Position numbers and translations under genes: made by a program
Notes under the pieces: generated by a model
What the model was told of the DNA's origin: nothing
Databases searched by the model: none
What the model saw: the letters and a program-made list of their open reading frames with translations, nothing else
Part shown: positions 45,877 through 55,438 of the stretch, in pieces
Layout of the letters: the number at the start of each line of letters is the position of its first letter
Numbering within the stretch: the stretch's first letter is position 1
Assembly: GCA_903911925.1 (NCBI GenBank)
Contig: CAIWFH010000140.1
Coordinates: 1-61,393, forward strand
DNA length: 61,393 nucleotides
Direction of reading: 5' to 3'
Origin: an uncultured Acidobacteriaceae bacterium
GTDB lineage: Bacteria > Acidobacteriota > Terriglobia > Terriglobales > Acidobacteriaceae

Positions 45877-46581
45877 CTAGCCGGCCAGAGGAGTGAATTG
45901 GAGAACAAGGCCTTCCCCGTCCGGGAGGGCCTTGACGTCTATGCCGGTCAAATCGGTCAACAGGAAATGGGCCGGGCCCAGCGTGTCAATGGGGTGCGAG
46001 AACGTGGTGGCCACCACGATGCAGCCTGCGGCGCGGCCGGCCTGGGCGCCCGCTGAAGAGTCCTCGAAAACCACGCACTCCTCCGGCTTAAAGCCCAGGA
46101 GCTTTGCCCCGGCCAGGAATGGGTCAGGATGCGGCTTGCCCTGGGTAACCTGTTCCGCGGCGACTATACGCTCTGGAATGGGAATGCCCCCGGCGGCCAG
46201 GCGTACGCGCGCCAGCCGGTCGGTGGCGCTGGTGACCACCGTCCAGCGGTATTTGGTGGCCGGATTGTGGTTGAGCGCGGAAAGCAATTCAAGCACGCCG
46301 GGCAGGGCTTTCACGTCTGCATGGTCGACCATTTCATGGCCTTCGATAATTTTGACCTCTTCAGCGGCGTCGAGGTCGGGGCGGAGCTTGGCCAGGGTGT
46401 CGACGGCGCGGCATCCATGGGCGGTCTCGCAGGCCAGCACGGGGTCAACGCCGCGCATCAGAGCCCAGTTGGTCCAACTGCGCTCAACGGATTCAAGCGA
46501 AGAGATAAGAATCCCGTCCATGTCGAAGAGAATGCCCTTGCAGCGAACCTGGACGGGGGAAGAAGAGATGGATGATGGCAT
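45877..46581 (-). CDS. HAD-superfamily sugar-phosphatase-like hydrolase
   Basis: The 234-residue protein is a HAD phosphatase: FDMDGILISS holds the nucleophile Asp, WTVVTSATDRLA motif II, GKPHPDPFLAGA the lysine of motif III, and CVVFEDSSAGAQAGRAAGC motif IV. It resembles 2-deoxyglucose-6-phosphate or glycerol-3-phosphate phosphatases in its cap and DVKALPGVLELLSAL segment. Substrate is not settled. Confidence 0.93.
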   Translation of the reverse strand: MPSSISSSPVQVRCKGILFDMDGILISSLESVERSWTNWALMRGVDPVLACETAHGCRAVDTLAKLRPDLDAAEEVKIIEGHEMVDHADVKALPGVLELLSALNHNPATKYRWTVVTSATDRLARVRLAAGGIPIPERIVAAEQVTQGKPHPDPFLAGAKLLGFKPEECVVFEDSSAGAQAGRAAGCIVVATTFSHPIDTLGPAHFLLTDLTGIDVKALPDGEGLVLQFTPLAG

Positions 46582-46604
46582 GACCCTATTGTATCGGGTG
46601 GTGT

Positions 46605-49154
46605 TTATCGCTTGGCAGGAGCCTCTTTGGGAAAGGTCACCTTGGGCGGCGTGTCGAGCGTGACAGCGGCTGCCACGGCTCGGTTGAGACTGCCTTGAAT
46701 GGCTTGATTCTGCTTTACGGTAACCGAGCCGCCGGTGATTTCTGCGTCGCCTGTCCAGCGGTCAAAGCGCGCGAGCGCTGCGGGAACGGGACTCGACCCG
46801 GAGGTTGGGGCGATCGAACCGCGTTTCCAATCGAAGTGCAGGGCACCTTTGGCTGAGGCTGCCAGGTCGCTGCCGGTGTAGCCGGATAGCTCGATCTTGC
46901 CGCTGGCGGCGAACGTGGAGCCGGTTGACCGCAACCCCAGCAAGTTGCCGACTGCGGCGGGCTTGAGATTCTCAAGGTTGCAGGTGATCGCGTAGGCAGG
47001 CTTGTCGACGGTCTCGATGGTTCCGACAGCGTGCAGCTGACCGCCAAGCAGACCGGCGTCAAAGCCGGTGAATTCAGCTCCGTCGGCCGTGGTGCGCAGG
47101 GTGGCTGTAACATCCTGCAATGTGACCGGTCCGAGAACGAGCGAATCGGCCCGGATTGTGCCCTCGGCACGCGGCCAGGGCGGCGCGGCTTTGGCGTTCG
47201 AAAGGCGGAGGCGCTGAATCAGCGTGGAGAGCACTGTGCCCGGCTCGTGGGCTCCCAGTACCGCGGCTTGCAGAGCGGCAGCATCCAGATTGGCGAACTT
47301 GACTTCAAAGTGCGGCAGACAGGGGGCGGTGCAGATTTCCTGCACGTTCAGGGTGGCTGTTCCCTTGACCGGCCCGTAGGAGAAATTCACCGGGTCCCAG
47401 CGCATTTCGCCCTGGCCCAGGTGAAGCGTGGCCTGCGATATTTCGACATGGTTGGCGAGGTAATCGGTCTTCCAGTTTGCGTTGCGCAGGATAATGGTTC
47501 CGCTTACGCGCCTTGCGACGGAGCTTTCTGGAGCGGGGCTAGCCGCGGCGCCGGCGATCACCTGGGGTTGTATCCACGGCCCTTCGGCATTCAAGTCCAG
47601 AATCAGCGGCTCGCCGGCGAGGGAGTCAAGCGCCACCGCGCTTCTCATGCCGCCCGCATACGCCATCTCACGGGCACGGGAGACGCCGGCCTGGCCATGG
47701 ATTGTGATTTGATACCCGGAGCGCGACAACCGCGCAGCTACCGTGAGGGGAACCGGGGCGCCCGCGGGCACGACTACTGTGGTGCTTAAGGCGTGCGGTT
47801 GGGCCGCGCCGGCCGCAGCCGAAACCGGCTCAAGCAAAATCCTGGGCAGGTGCAGAGGAGTGGTAAGCCCGCTGCCGCCGATTTGAAAATCTTCCACAGC
47901 CAGGCTGCCGGTAAGCGGACCTGCAACAGACGAATGGGCCTTTGCAGCATGCCCCAGGGCCTTGGCTGGTGGCTTGGCGGGCGCTGGACTTTCCACGTAG
48001 CTGATTTTGCCGCTTACCGTTCCCCGGGCTTCAAGGCCGCGGCCAAAGTCGCTGCGAATGGTGCGCAACGCGTCCAGTCCAGCCTGCACGGGAATCCGTG
48101 CCACTTCGACGGAAATTTGGGGCGGCACGCTCCCGCCGCCTGAGGTACCGGCCAGATGAATGCGGCCGCTGCCAAGCGGCGAATCGCAGGCCAGGTTCTC
48201 AAAGGCGCGGCTGGTGTAGTGATAGACGAGGGCGCAGTTGGCGTCGAAGTCGAGAGGCGCGGGCGGAGCGAACTCAGCGCGGTGAACGCCCTCGGCGCGA
48301 AGGCGGGCTTTTACCTGGGCTGTGTCGGCGGTGCCGTCCAGGTGGATTTCGCCGGTCAGGTTGCCGCGCCAGCCAGGATCGGTGCCGATAAGCAGCTTGG
48401 TCAACTGGCCCAGTTGCGCTTCACGCCATTCCAGGTCAAGGTGAACGGGCATCATGCGCAGTTCAGGAGCCTGGCTGCCGTTTGCATTGAGTCTCAGTAC
48501 GCCGGTGTCAGCCAAATCCAGGCTAAGGTCGGTGCGGGCCGGCTGGCCGGTCAGGCGCACGCGCCACTGGCCCGGGCTGTCCTGCACGAACGTCAGGTCA
48601 GTGTTGAGCAGCGAGAAGGGCAGTTTTTCAGTGCCGTTCTTGATGTTGATGCGGGAACTTGTGGCCCGGATCGTGGGCGGTCTTCTGGTGGTGAGCGCAC
48701 CGGAAGCCGCGGGGCCTTGCCGATTCGTTGCGGCAACGGAGCGGAAAAGCGAATCCAGGTTCCAATGGCCTGCAGACGTGCGAACCAGGTTCAGGCTGGC
48801 CTCATCCACGCTCACCGAGCTGATTTCAAGGCGGCCTCTCCACAGCGACAGGAGCCGGATGGACGCGGTGACAGTGTTGGCGTGGAGAATCGGCTCGGCG
48901 CCGTAGGCGGGGTCCTCTTCAACGGTCAGGTCGGTCAGCACGAAGCCTGGCTTGGGCCACAGGCGCACCTCAACCGAGGAGAGACGCACGGGGCGGCCCA
49001 GGGAGGCGGACATCAAATGTGTGATCTGGCTCTTGTAGCGGCTTACGCTCAAGAAAGGAGGCACGACCAAGGTGGCAACCACGACCAGCAGAGCCGCCAG
49101 GGCCACTATGATTCGCTTTAACTTCTTCCGCCGGTCTTGCTTATCTTCCATCAT
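46605..49154 (-). CDS. AsmA-family envelope protein
   Basis: The 849-residue protein has a cytoplasmic basic N terminus, one membrane segment (IIVALAALLVVVATLVV) and a huge strand-rich body of the AsmA/TamB type: RPVRLSSVEVRLWPKPGF at the start and CNLENLKPAAVGNLL near the end. Such proteins are thought to carry phospholipids between membranes. It lies in the same direction after the lepB cluster. Confidence 0.88.
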   Translation of the reverse strand: MMEDKQDRRKKLKRIIVALAALLVVVATLVVPPFLSVSRYKSQITHLMSASLGRPVRLSSVEVRLWPKPGFVLTDLTVEEDPAYGAEPILHANTVTASIRLLSLWRGRLEISSVSVDEASLNLVRTSAGHWNLDSLFRSVAATNRQGPAASGALTTRRPPTIRATSSRINIKNGTEKLPFSLLNTDLTFVQDSPGQWRVRLTGQPARTDLSLDLADTGVLRLNANGSQAPELRMMPVHLDLEWREAQLGQLTKLLIGTDPGWRGNLTGEIHLDGTADTAQVKARLRAEGVHRAEFAPPAPLDFDANCALVYHYTSRAFENLACDSPLGSGRIHLAGTSGGGSVPPQISVEVARIPVQAGLDALRTIRSDFGRGLEARGTVSGKISYVESPAPAKPPAKALGHAAKAHSSVAGPLTGSLAVEDFQIGGSGLTTPLHLPRILLEPVSAAAGAAQPHALSTTVVVPAGAPVPLTVAARLSRSGYQITIHGQAGVSRAREMAYAGGMRSAVALDSLAGEPLILDLNAEGPWIQPQVIAGAAASPAPESSVARRVSGTIILRNANWKTDYLANHVEISQATLHLGQGEMRWDPVNFSYGPVKGTATLNVQEICTAPCLPHFEVKFANLDAAALQAAVLGAHEPGTVLSTLIQRLRLSNAKAAPPWPRAEGTIRADSLVLGPVTLQDVTATLRTTADGAEFTGFDAGLLGGQLHAVGTIETVDKPAYAITCNLENLKPAAVGNLLGLRSTGSTFAASGKIELSGYTGSDLAASAKGALHFDWKRGSIAPTSGSSPVPAALARFDRWTGDAEITGGSVTVKQNQAIQGSLNRAVAAAVTLDTPPKVTFPKEAPAKR

Positions 49155-49253
49155 CGTAATTTCTGTGGTTAGTGACTGTGACTAGTGATTAGCGGTCAGT
49201 ATCAGGTAACTCAGGCTCTTTGCTGACATCTGTTGACTGACAACTGTCCACTG

Positions 49254-50060
49254 TTATTTCACCAGGTTGAGGGTTCGCTTCCAGCGGGTATCGGTAAAGA
49301 AGTGCAGCGCCACATGACCCAGCCAGGCCACGGTGTTTCCAATCCCGGTTTGTTCGTACTGGTCTTCAGGAGTCTTGAACGACCAGTAGTTGACCAGCGG
49401 GCGGCCGACGACGTTTTCCCTTGGCACAAAGCCCCAGTAACGCGAATCGAGGCTGTTGTGGCGGTGATCGCCCATCATGAAGAACTTGCCCGGCGGCACA
49501 ACCAGGTCTCCATTTTCGACGTGGCTTGCGAAGTCAACCGACCAGCTTTCAGTTGCGCCGAATTCAACGGCCGGCGGCACCGAGGGGAACTCATCGAGAA
49601 AGTCCTGGCGATTTTCAGGCGTTGTGGCTTCAGCGTGGGGCTGGTTCTGGGGCACGCCGTTGACGATGACGATGCCGTCGCGCAGATGGATGTGGTCTCC
49701 GGGCACGCCGATGCACCGCTTCACCAGGAACAAATCCGGTTCGCCGGGCTTGAGAAAGACCACGATATCGTTGCGCCTTGGCTCGCGATAGCGCACCAGC
49801 GGCATCCATGCGGCGGAGGGAGCGAGCGTAATGCGATCGACCAGCAGGTGATCGCCAATCAGCAGCGTCTTCTCCATCGATCCGGAAGGAATGACGAAGT
49901 TCTGTCCAAGGAAGGTAAGGATGAAGAGGCCAACCACCAGCACGGAACAAATGCTGGCCAATGCCTCGTAGGGAGTCTCATCCACTACAATCTCATCGAT
50001 CTCGGGATGCAGTGGGTCCATGGGCAGCGTCTTGTTGGGCGGCGCTTTTTTCTTTGTCAT
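49254..50060 (-). CDS. lepB: Signal peptidase I, copy 1
   Basis: Signal peptidase I removes N-terminal signals from exported proteins. The 268-residue protein has one membrane segment (ASICSVLVVGLFILTFL), the catalytic serine in VIPSGSMEKTLLIGD and the lysine in FLVKRCIGVPGD; the late box reads FFMMGDHRHNSLDSRYWG. It is a close copy of the next gene (50141-50971), including upstream bases GAGCGAC, so a recent tandem duplication is likely. Confidence 0.95.
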   Translation of the reverse strand: MTKKKAPPNKTLPMDPLHPEIDEIVVDETPYEALASICSVLVVGLFILTFLGQNFVIPSGSMEKTLLIGDHLLVDRITLAPSAAWMPLVRYREPRRNDIVVFLKPGEPDLFLVKRCIGVPGDHIHLRDGIVIVNGVPQNQPHAEATTPENRQDFLDEFPSVPPAVEFGATESWSVDFASHVENGDLVVPPGKFFMMGDHRHNSLDSRYWGFVPRENVVGRPLVNYWSFKTPEDQYEQTGIGNTVAWLGHVALHFFTDTRWKRTLNLVK

Positions 50061-50140
50061 TCTGTCGCTCTTTACAGTGAACAGTGTTCATCCGGCGGCG
50101 GTCAATGGTTTTCGATCCGGTTATTTGTCGATCGCAGATT

Positions 50141-50971
50141 TCATTGCACTACGTGGAAGGTACGCTTCCAGCGAGTGTCCGTAAAGAAGTGTAGCGCCAC
50201 GTGGCTCATCCAGGCCGCGCTATGGACTATCCCGGTCTGTTGATCTCGGTAAGCCGGGGTTTTGAAACTCCAGTAGTTGAACAGCGGCCGCCCCACGATG
50301 TTGCCTCTTGGCACAAAGCCCCAGTAGCGCGAATCGAGACTGTTGTGCCGATTGTCGCCCATCATGAAATATTGGCCGGGAGGAATCACCAACTCTCCAT
50401 TCTCTATCAGATGGGGAAACTGCACCGCCCACGCTTCGGGTGTGCCTTCATAGGCGTCCGCGGTCGCCTCCGGGGCGACTGCTGGGAACTCATCGAGGAA
50501 CTTCGAATGGTTTTCCGGAGTCGTTGGCTCGGCATGGGGCTGGTTCTGAGCGACTCCGTTCAGGATGACGATCCCGTTGCGCAGGTGAATGCGGTCGCCG
50601 GGGACTCCGACGAGGCGTTTCACCAGGTGCTGGTAGACCCCGTTGCCGTCGGGCACTGGCTTGTAAAAAACAACAATGTCGTTGCGCTGAGGCTCGCGGT
50701 AGTGAACCAGAGGCATCCACTTGGTGTCCGGCGCGAAGGTGATTTGATCCACTACCAGGTGGTCGCCAACCAGCAGGGTCTTCTCCATCGATCCTGAAGG
50801 AATGACGAAATTCTGTCCAAGGAAGGTAAGAATGAAGAGTCCAACCACCAGTACGGAGCAAATGCTGGCCAATGCCTCGTAGGGAGTTTCTTCCGCCACA
50901 ATTTCATCGGGTTCGGGAGGCATCGGGTCCCCGGACAGCGTCTTGGTGGGCGGCGCTTTTCTCTTTGTCAT
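50141..50971 (-). CDS. lepB: Signal peptidase I, copy 2
   Basis: A 276-residue signal peptidase I nearly identical in its first 70 residues to copy 1: EETPYEALASICSVLVVG, VIPSGSMEKTLLVGD, and the lysine in LVKRLVGVPGD. It differs in a central region with an extra stretch (PVPDGNGVYQH) and by having MMGDNRHNS, the usual form of the box. It starts ATG after GAGCGACTGA. Confidence 0.95.
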   Translation of the reverse strand: MTKRKAPPTKTLSGDPMPPEPDEIVAEETPYEALASICSVLVVGLFILTFLGQNFVIPSGSMEKTLLVGDHLVVDQITFAPDTKWMPLVHYREPQRNDIVVFYKPVPDGNGVYQHLVKRLVGVPGDRIHLRNGIVILNGVAQNQPHAEPTTPENHSKFLDEFPAVAPEATADAYEGTPEAWAVQFPHLIENGELVIPPGQYFMMGDNRHNSLDSRYWGFVPRGNIVGRPLFNYWSFKTPAYRDQQTGIVHSAAWMSHVALHFFTDTRWKRTFHVVQ

Positions 50972-51125
50972 TCAGTCGCTCTTAAGTCGGTGATTAGTGG
51001 TTAGTGATTAGAGAACTACCAATCGCCAACAGCAGACGGTGGTTAGTTAAAAGAGCCCGAACGTCGAAAATTGCTTGCTGATCGCAGATTGCTGAGCACT
51101 AACCACTACTCACTAACCACTGTCT

Positions 51126-51920
51126 TCAATGCACTACATGGAAGATTCGCTTCCAGCGCGCAAACCCTGAAAGTCTTGCCGAAAGCTGCCTGTCGTGTCC
51201 GAGTCTATCATCCGAGGCTTGAAGGGCGGTTTGCGCGACATCGGTTGAAGAGGGCCGCGTGAGGGAGAAATAGATGACCAGGGGACGGGCCACAATCTGC
51301 TGCCGGGGCACAAATCCCCAGAAGCGGGAATCGGTGCTGTGGTTGCGGTTGTCGCCCAGCACGAAGTACTGCCCTTCAGGCACCACCAACTCGCCGTCGC
51401 GGGTAAGGTTCTGCATCTGGCGCCACCAGGCCGGGTCCACGGCTGGATCGGTGTAGACCCTGGGGGGAAAGTCGTCGCGGAAGGGATTGCGCGCGGCCGG
51501 CTCGAAGGCTGCATAAGGCTCGTCCAGCGGCACGCCGTTCACCGAGACCCGTCCATCCTCAATGCGCAGCCGGTCTCCGGGCAGGCCCACCACGCGCTTC
51601 ACCAGAAATGGAGGCCGGGCATGGTGGAAGAAGACGATGTCGCCGCGCTCCACCTCGTGATAGGGCAGCACCCAGCGACTAAGGCCGCCGGCCGGGGCGT
51701 AGACCTGCTTGTTGACAAGCAGGAAATCGCCCACCAGCAAGGTGCGTTCCATGCTTTCAGAGGGGATGAGGTAGGGCTGCAATACAAAGGTGAGCAGGAA
51801 CAGCGCAACTACGATGGTTTGCAGCAGCGAGGCCAATGCCTCCGGCACCGTGGGCAGATGGCGCCACAGGGCAGAAGGTTGAGGCCACGGCGCGTCAGCA
51901 GTTTGGGTGGGGATACTCAT
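51126..51920 (-). CDS. lepB: Signal peptidase I, copy 3 (divergent)
   Basis: This 264-residue member has the same active site (LIPSESMERTLLVGD, serine; FLVKRVVGLPGD, lysine) with SESM in place of SGSM, and VLGDNRNHSTDSRFWG. It is clearly older in divergence than the other two. Its start overlaps the rnc stop as ATGA, so it is translated with rnc; rnc-lepB linkage is common in bacteria. Confidence 0.95.
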   Translation of the reverse strand: MSIPTQTADAPWPQPSALWRHLPTVPEALASLLQTIVVALFLLTFVLQPYLIPSESMERTLLVGDFLLVNKQVYAPAGGLSRWVLPYHEVERGDIVFFHHARPPFLVKRVVGLPGDRLRIEDGRVSVNGVPLDEPYAAFEPAARNPFRDDFPPRVYTDPAVDPAWWRQMQNLTRDGELVVPEGQYFVLGDNRNHSTDSRFWGFVPRQQIVARPLVIYFSLTRPSSTDVAQTALQASDDRLGHDRQLSARLSGFARWKRIFHVVH

Positions 51921-52822
51921 TCAGCTGCTGGTTCCTCCTGCTTGCCGTGTTCACCGCGATTTTCAATGTCCCTTGTCATCCGCTCCATGGCGCGCCTGGC
52001 GGCATCCTGCTCGGCGAGCTTTTTGGTGCTGCCCATGCCGCGAGCCAGAGGTGTTCCTGGCTCGTCCGCGGCGCTCTTGAGGCGAACCTCGACCAGAAAC
52101 CGCTTGCGGTGGTCGGGGCCGCTTTCACTCTTGACGCGGTAAACCGGCGCCCCCGCTTTGATTGCCTGCAAATGCTCCTGCAGGGCCGATTTGTAATTGC
52201 CCAGCGCTTCGCCCGACTGCAACTCCCGGGCCAGCTGCTCTTCTGTTTCGCCCATCACGCGGCGGCGCGCGAAGGCTCTTACCGGCTCCAAGCCGCCATC
52301 GAGGAACAGCGCGGCCAGCACTGCCTCCATGGTATTTGAAAGCACGGTGCCCTTGCGCCTGAGGCCGCCTTTATCCTCGCCGTGGCTCAGGCGCAAATGG
52401 CTGCCCAGATCAATGGCCGCGGCCACCTCTGCCATGTGCTGGCGGCTTACCAGTTGTGCGCGGACGCGCGTCAACTCACCCTCTTGCCACTCGGAGTGAG
52501 CTTTGAATAGCGCTTCGGCAATCACCAGCCCCAACACGGCGTCGCCGAGAAATTCAAGCCGCTCGTTATCCGCTGCTTTTGCGGTTTTGGTCTTGCCGTT
52601 TCCAGTTGCCTGTTCAAGGGCCGCCCGCTCGTTGGCCAACGACCGATGGGTAAGCGCGCGCAGCAGCAGTTCGCGGCTGGCAAAGCTATGCCCCAGTGCG
52701 GCTTCCAGTTCGGCCAGGTCAGCTTCCACGCGCTCCTCGTTCGGTTCGACTTTGCCGGCAGCGCCTGGGCGGGCTCTCCGAAGAGGAGAGTCCCGGCCAA
52801 AGCAATCTGCCGATATGCCCAT
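51917..52822 (-). CDS. rnc: Ribonuclease III
   Basis: RNase III cuts double-stranded RNA, including rRNA precursors. The 301-residue protein has the signature NERLEFLGDAVLGLV with Glu and Asp metal ligands, the second acidic group in NTMEAVLAALFLDGG, and a C-terminal dsRNA-binding domain (GSTKKLAEQDAARRAMERM). The N terminus has about 20 extra residues; a start nearer VEADLAELEAALGH is possible. Confidence 0.95.
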   Translation of the reverse strand: MGISADCFGRDSPLRRARPGAAGKVEPNEERVEADLAELEAALGHSFASRELLLRALTHRSLANERAALEQATGNGKTKTAKAADNERLEFLGDAVLGLVIAEALFKAHSEWQEGELTRVRAQLVSRQHMAEVAAAIDLGSHLRLSHGEDKGGLRRKGTVLSNTMEAVLAALFLDGGLEPVRAFARRRVMGETEEQLARELQSGEALGNYKSALQEHLQAIKAGAPVYRVKSESGPDHRKRFLVEVRLKSAADEPGTPLARGMGSTKKLAEQDAARRAMERMTRDIENRGEHGKQEEPAAE

Positions 52823-52861
52823 TAGACGCCAGATTAGCCCGTATCGGTCTTGATATGCGGA

Positions 52862-54700
52862 CTATTGTGGTTTTCCGGTTCCAGTTTGACCGGGCGAGCC
52901 GGGGAAGGGGTTGCCGGCTCCAGGCTTGTCGGGGAGCGGGGCCCCGGGTGCGGGTTTGTCTGGCACGGCGGGAGAGTCGTCGTCGGCATCCTCGCAACTG
53001 TGCCCGCTGACGGCGTATGCGGCTTTCACGCCGCGCTCGGCTGCCAAACGGGTGTCCTGCTGGCCGTCGCGCGCCTCAAGGGCCAGTTTGTATTCGGTCA
53101 AGGCCTGGTCGCGCTTGCAATCCAGATCGAGCATCCGGCCCAGGTAGATGTGCGACCAGGCAAGCAGCCGGGGCTCTTTGCTGGTTGCCAGCGTCTTCTG
53201 GAACCCGTCGATCGCGTCATCCGGATGGCCGGTGAGAATGGCCGCCCTGGCCAGAATGAAGTTGGCGCGTGCGCTGTTGGCTGCCGCATCCAGCGTACTG
53301 GAGTCGGTGGTGAGCGCCTGCCGGGCAAGGGAACTGGCTGTTGCCGTATCGCCGGCGGAGAGCTTTGCTTCGGCAAGGTCAAGGCCCGCAAGCTTGCGCG
53401 GCTTGCTGCGTTGCAGCACGTCGACATCCGCTTCTTTGTCGAAGTCGAGCATGTGGATGCGGCGGATCTGCTGGTCGATGTCCATGCTGTAGACCATTTC
53501 GCCGATGGTGTCGCGGAGGCTGGCGGGGTCCTTCTCAAACCGCATCAACTCCAGATAGAAATACTGGGTTAGCACAAACCCCTGGGTCATATCGTGCAGC
53601 ACCGCGGCCCAGCGGATGGCGTCCACCTTCTGCTGGTATACCTGGCGCTCGTGCTCGTAGCGCGGCAGGTCCGAGCGGCTGATCCCGGCGGGAATCGTGT
53701 ACACCGGAACCGAAGTCTCAAGAGTCCGCGCCTCGACGGCCTTGATCAGGCTCTCGACGGTGAGGGGCAGGGTGTTCGAGCGATACAGGAACTCCAGCGG
53801 AGCGTCGCGTATTTCCTTGAGTATGGGCTGGGTGCGCTCAATGGCGCCGCTGCGCGAATAGAGCAGGGGTTCGATGACGTAATGCAGGTAGATATGGCGC
53901 ACGTCGCTCAGGCGAATCTGGCCGTCAACCGGGGAAAGAACCACGATGTAGTCGGTTCCGTAGATGCGGGCATTCACCAGGCGCGGCGAGAGCAGCGGTT
54001 CAAAGACCACCACGAAACGCCGCCCATCGTAGGTGGAGGCCGGCATCTTGAGGTAGAGATTGGTCGACACGATCATCTTGGACAGCGAATCGTGAAGCTG
54101 CTCGGCCTCATGGTCGTAGATGAGGTGCACCTCGAGCCAGATTGCGTGCAGGTCAACCGCGGCGACAAAGTCCTTGAGCAGCGGCACAACTTCAGCCACT
54201 TGCGTGGAATCGGGAGGCATTTCGGGCAGATCGACCGAAGTCTCGATCTCCGGCGGCGGGGTCAGATACAAGGCCAGCGAGATGTACTGCGAAATGTCCC
54301 GCTCAGTTCCCGTCATGCGGTGTTGGGCGATATAGAGGCAAGCCCTGTCGCGGGTCTGGCGGGCGCGCTCGCTCCTGGCCAGCGCCGCGTTGACTTCTTC
54401 GCGCACCCGCTTGCGCACCGGCGAGCTCTCTTCCAGGCCATCGTCATAGCCGCATGCATTGAGGGTCGCGGCCATGTCAAAGACCGGCTCCAAACTGACG
54501 AGAGAGATGGTCGGTCCGGCTGGGTCAACGAGGGACGGCGCTTTTTCCTCAAGGAAACCCTGCGAGGAGGACCCTTGCTGCGGTTTGCGCGAGCCGCTGT
54601 CGGGGGACTGGGCACGGGCCACGGCGGGCGCCAAAGCAACCGGAATGCACAATAAGGCGAAGAAAATAAGAACGGAAATGCGGATCGAACGGAACGTCAT
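52862..54700 (-). CDS. Exported TPR-containing protein of unknown function
   Basis: The 612-residue protein has a signal peptide (LIFFALLCIPVALAPAVARAQ), a helical middle part with DVRHIYLHYVIEPLLYSRSG, then TPR-like units (AKLSAGDTATASSLARQAL, ARAAILTGHPDDAIDGFQK) and a proline/glycine-rich tail (KPAPGAPLPDKPGAGNPF). No catalytic motif is seen. It is the first gene of the row leading to rnc and the lepB genes. Confidence 0.85.
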   Translation of the reverse strand: MTFRSIRISVLIFFALLCIPVALAPAVARAQSPDSGSRKPQQGSSSQGFLEEKAPSLVDPAGPTISLVSLEPVFDMAATLNACGYDDGLEESSPVRKRVREEVNAALARSERARQTRDRACLYIAQHRMTGTERDISQYISLALYLTPPPEIETSVDLPEMPPDSTQVAEVVPLLKDFVAAVDLHAIWLEVHLIYDHEAEQLHDSLSKMIVSTNLYLKMPASTYDGRRFVVVFEPLLSPRLVNARIYGTDYIVVLSPVDGQIRLSDVRHIYLHYVIEPLLYSRSGAIERTQPILKEIRDAPLEFLYRSNTLPLTVESLIKAVEARTLETSVPVYTIPAGISRSDLPRYEHERQVYQQKVDAIRWAAVLHDMTQGFVLTQYFYLELMRFEKDPASLRDTIGEMVYSMDIDQQIRRIHMLDFDKEADVDVLQRSKPRKLAGLDLAEAKLSAGDTATASSLARQALTTDSSTLDAAANSARANFILARAAILTGHPDDAIDGFQKTLATSKEPRLLAWSHIYLGRMLDLDCKRDQALTEYKLALEARDGQQDTRLAAERGVKAAYAVSGHSCEDADDDSPAVPDKPAPGAPLPDKPGAGNPFPGSPGQTGTGKPQ

Positions 54701-54863
54701 GGATTATCCCTGCCTGTGCAAGTCTAGTTAGACGCATCGGCAGGGTCAAACGGGAGGGCCGGGGGATCTGCGCGATCTGGTTCTTTGGCGGGTGGGGCGG
54801 GATACCAAAAACGCATGTGAGATGTACAAGCGGCGGCTTGCGTTATAGTGACCCACCCATCGT

Positions 54864-54911
54864 CGTACTTCCATCACCGGTCCCCAACTGCGAGGGACCG
54901 GTGGCACCCTC
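54864..54911. repeat. Hairpin repeat GGTCCC/GGGACC
   Basis: CACCGGTCCCCAACTGCGAG followed by GGACCGGTGGCACCCTCA. A second copy lies at 56404-56452, with TCGTACT before and CACCCTCA after it. Confidence 0.8.
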
Positions 54912-55029
54912 ATTGTGGTCTGGAAAGATCGCCGGGACCGGGGCCAGCCTGCCACCCGGGCTACCAGTCGTGATGTGACGACAGCCGGGATGCAAAGAGA
55001 CCACTCCCCTCCTTTTCTCCAGGATTCTG

Positions 55030-55198
55030 GAAATAAGCTGTTTTGTTTCAACGAGATATGGTTAGGTTTACGTTCCAAGTACATGATTCTGCTGGAGTTC
55101 GCCGCAGATTATTGCTGGATAAGGAGTTACATGCGTTTTGGCGGGTATTTCTGGAACTTCCTTTCCGAGAAGGACACTATGGGATCATTGTGCGCCAA
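55030..55198. repeat. Long dispersed repeat, copy E2 (inverse)
   Basis: It matches the reverse complement of 16010-16172 at both ends (GCGCCAAAA side and GGAAATAAGCTGTTTTGTTTC side) with a diverged middle. Confidence 0.7.
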
Positions 55199-55331
55199 AA
55201 GGGTGAAATTCTACGCAAATGGGCAGGGAAAATTCTAGAGGGTAGGGGCTGGGGTTAGGGACCAGGGACCAGGGACTGGGGACTAGGGACTGGGGGCGGG
55301 CATTCTTGGTATCCCGAGCTGGTTTGGGTTT

Positions 55332-55370
55332 GTGGTCTCCCAGGTCTCAAAATCGAGACCCGGGGCACCC
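55332..55370. repeat. REP hairpin beside the RAYT
   Basis: GTGGTCTCCCAGGTCTC and GAGACCCGGGGCACCC, the reverse of the 11580 copy. It lies downstream of the RAYT stop. Confidence 0.85.
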
Positions 55371-55438
55371 ATCTCTTGTGGGGAAGCTAACACCCCGGAG
55401 ACCCGGGCCACCTGGCGGGTGGCCCAACCATCCGGTCC

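Larger units (their letters stand above)
54701..55438. other. Repeat-filled gap without a gene
   Basis: It contains one hairpin unit at 54864-54911, the inverse long repeat at 55030-55198, a purine-rich GGGACCAGGGACTGGGGACT-like stretch (55250-55300), and REP hairpins at 55332-55370. I see no convincing reading frame. Confidence 0.65.
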
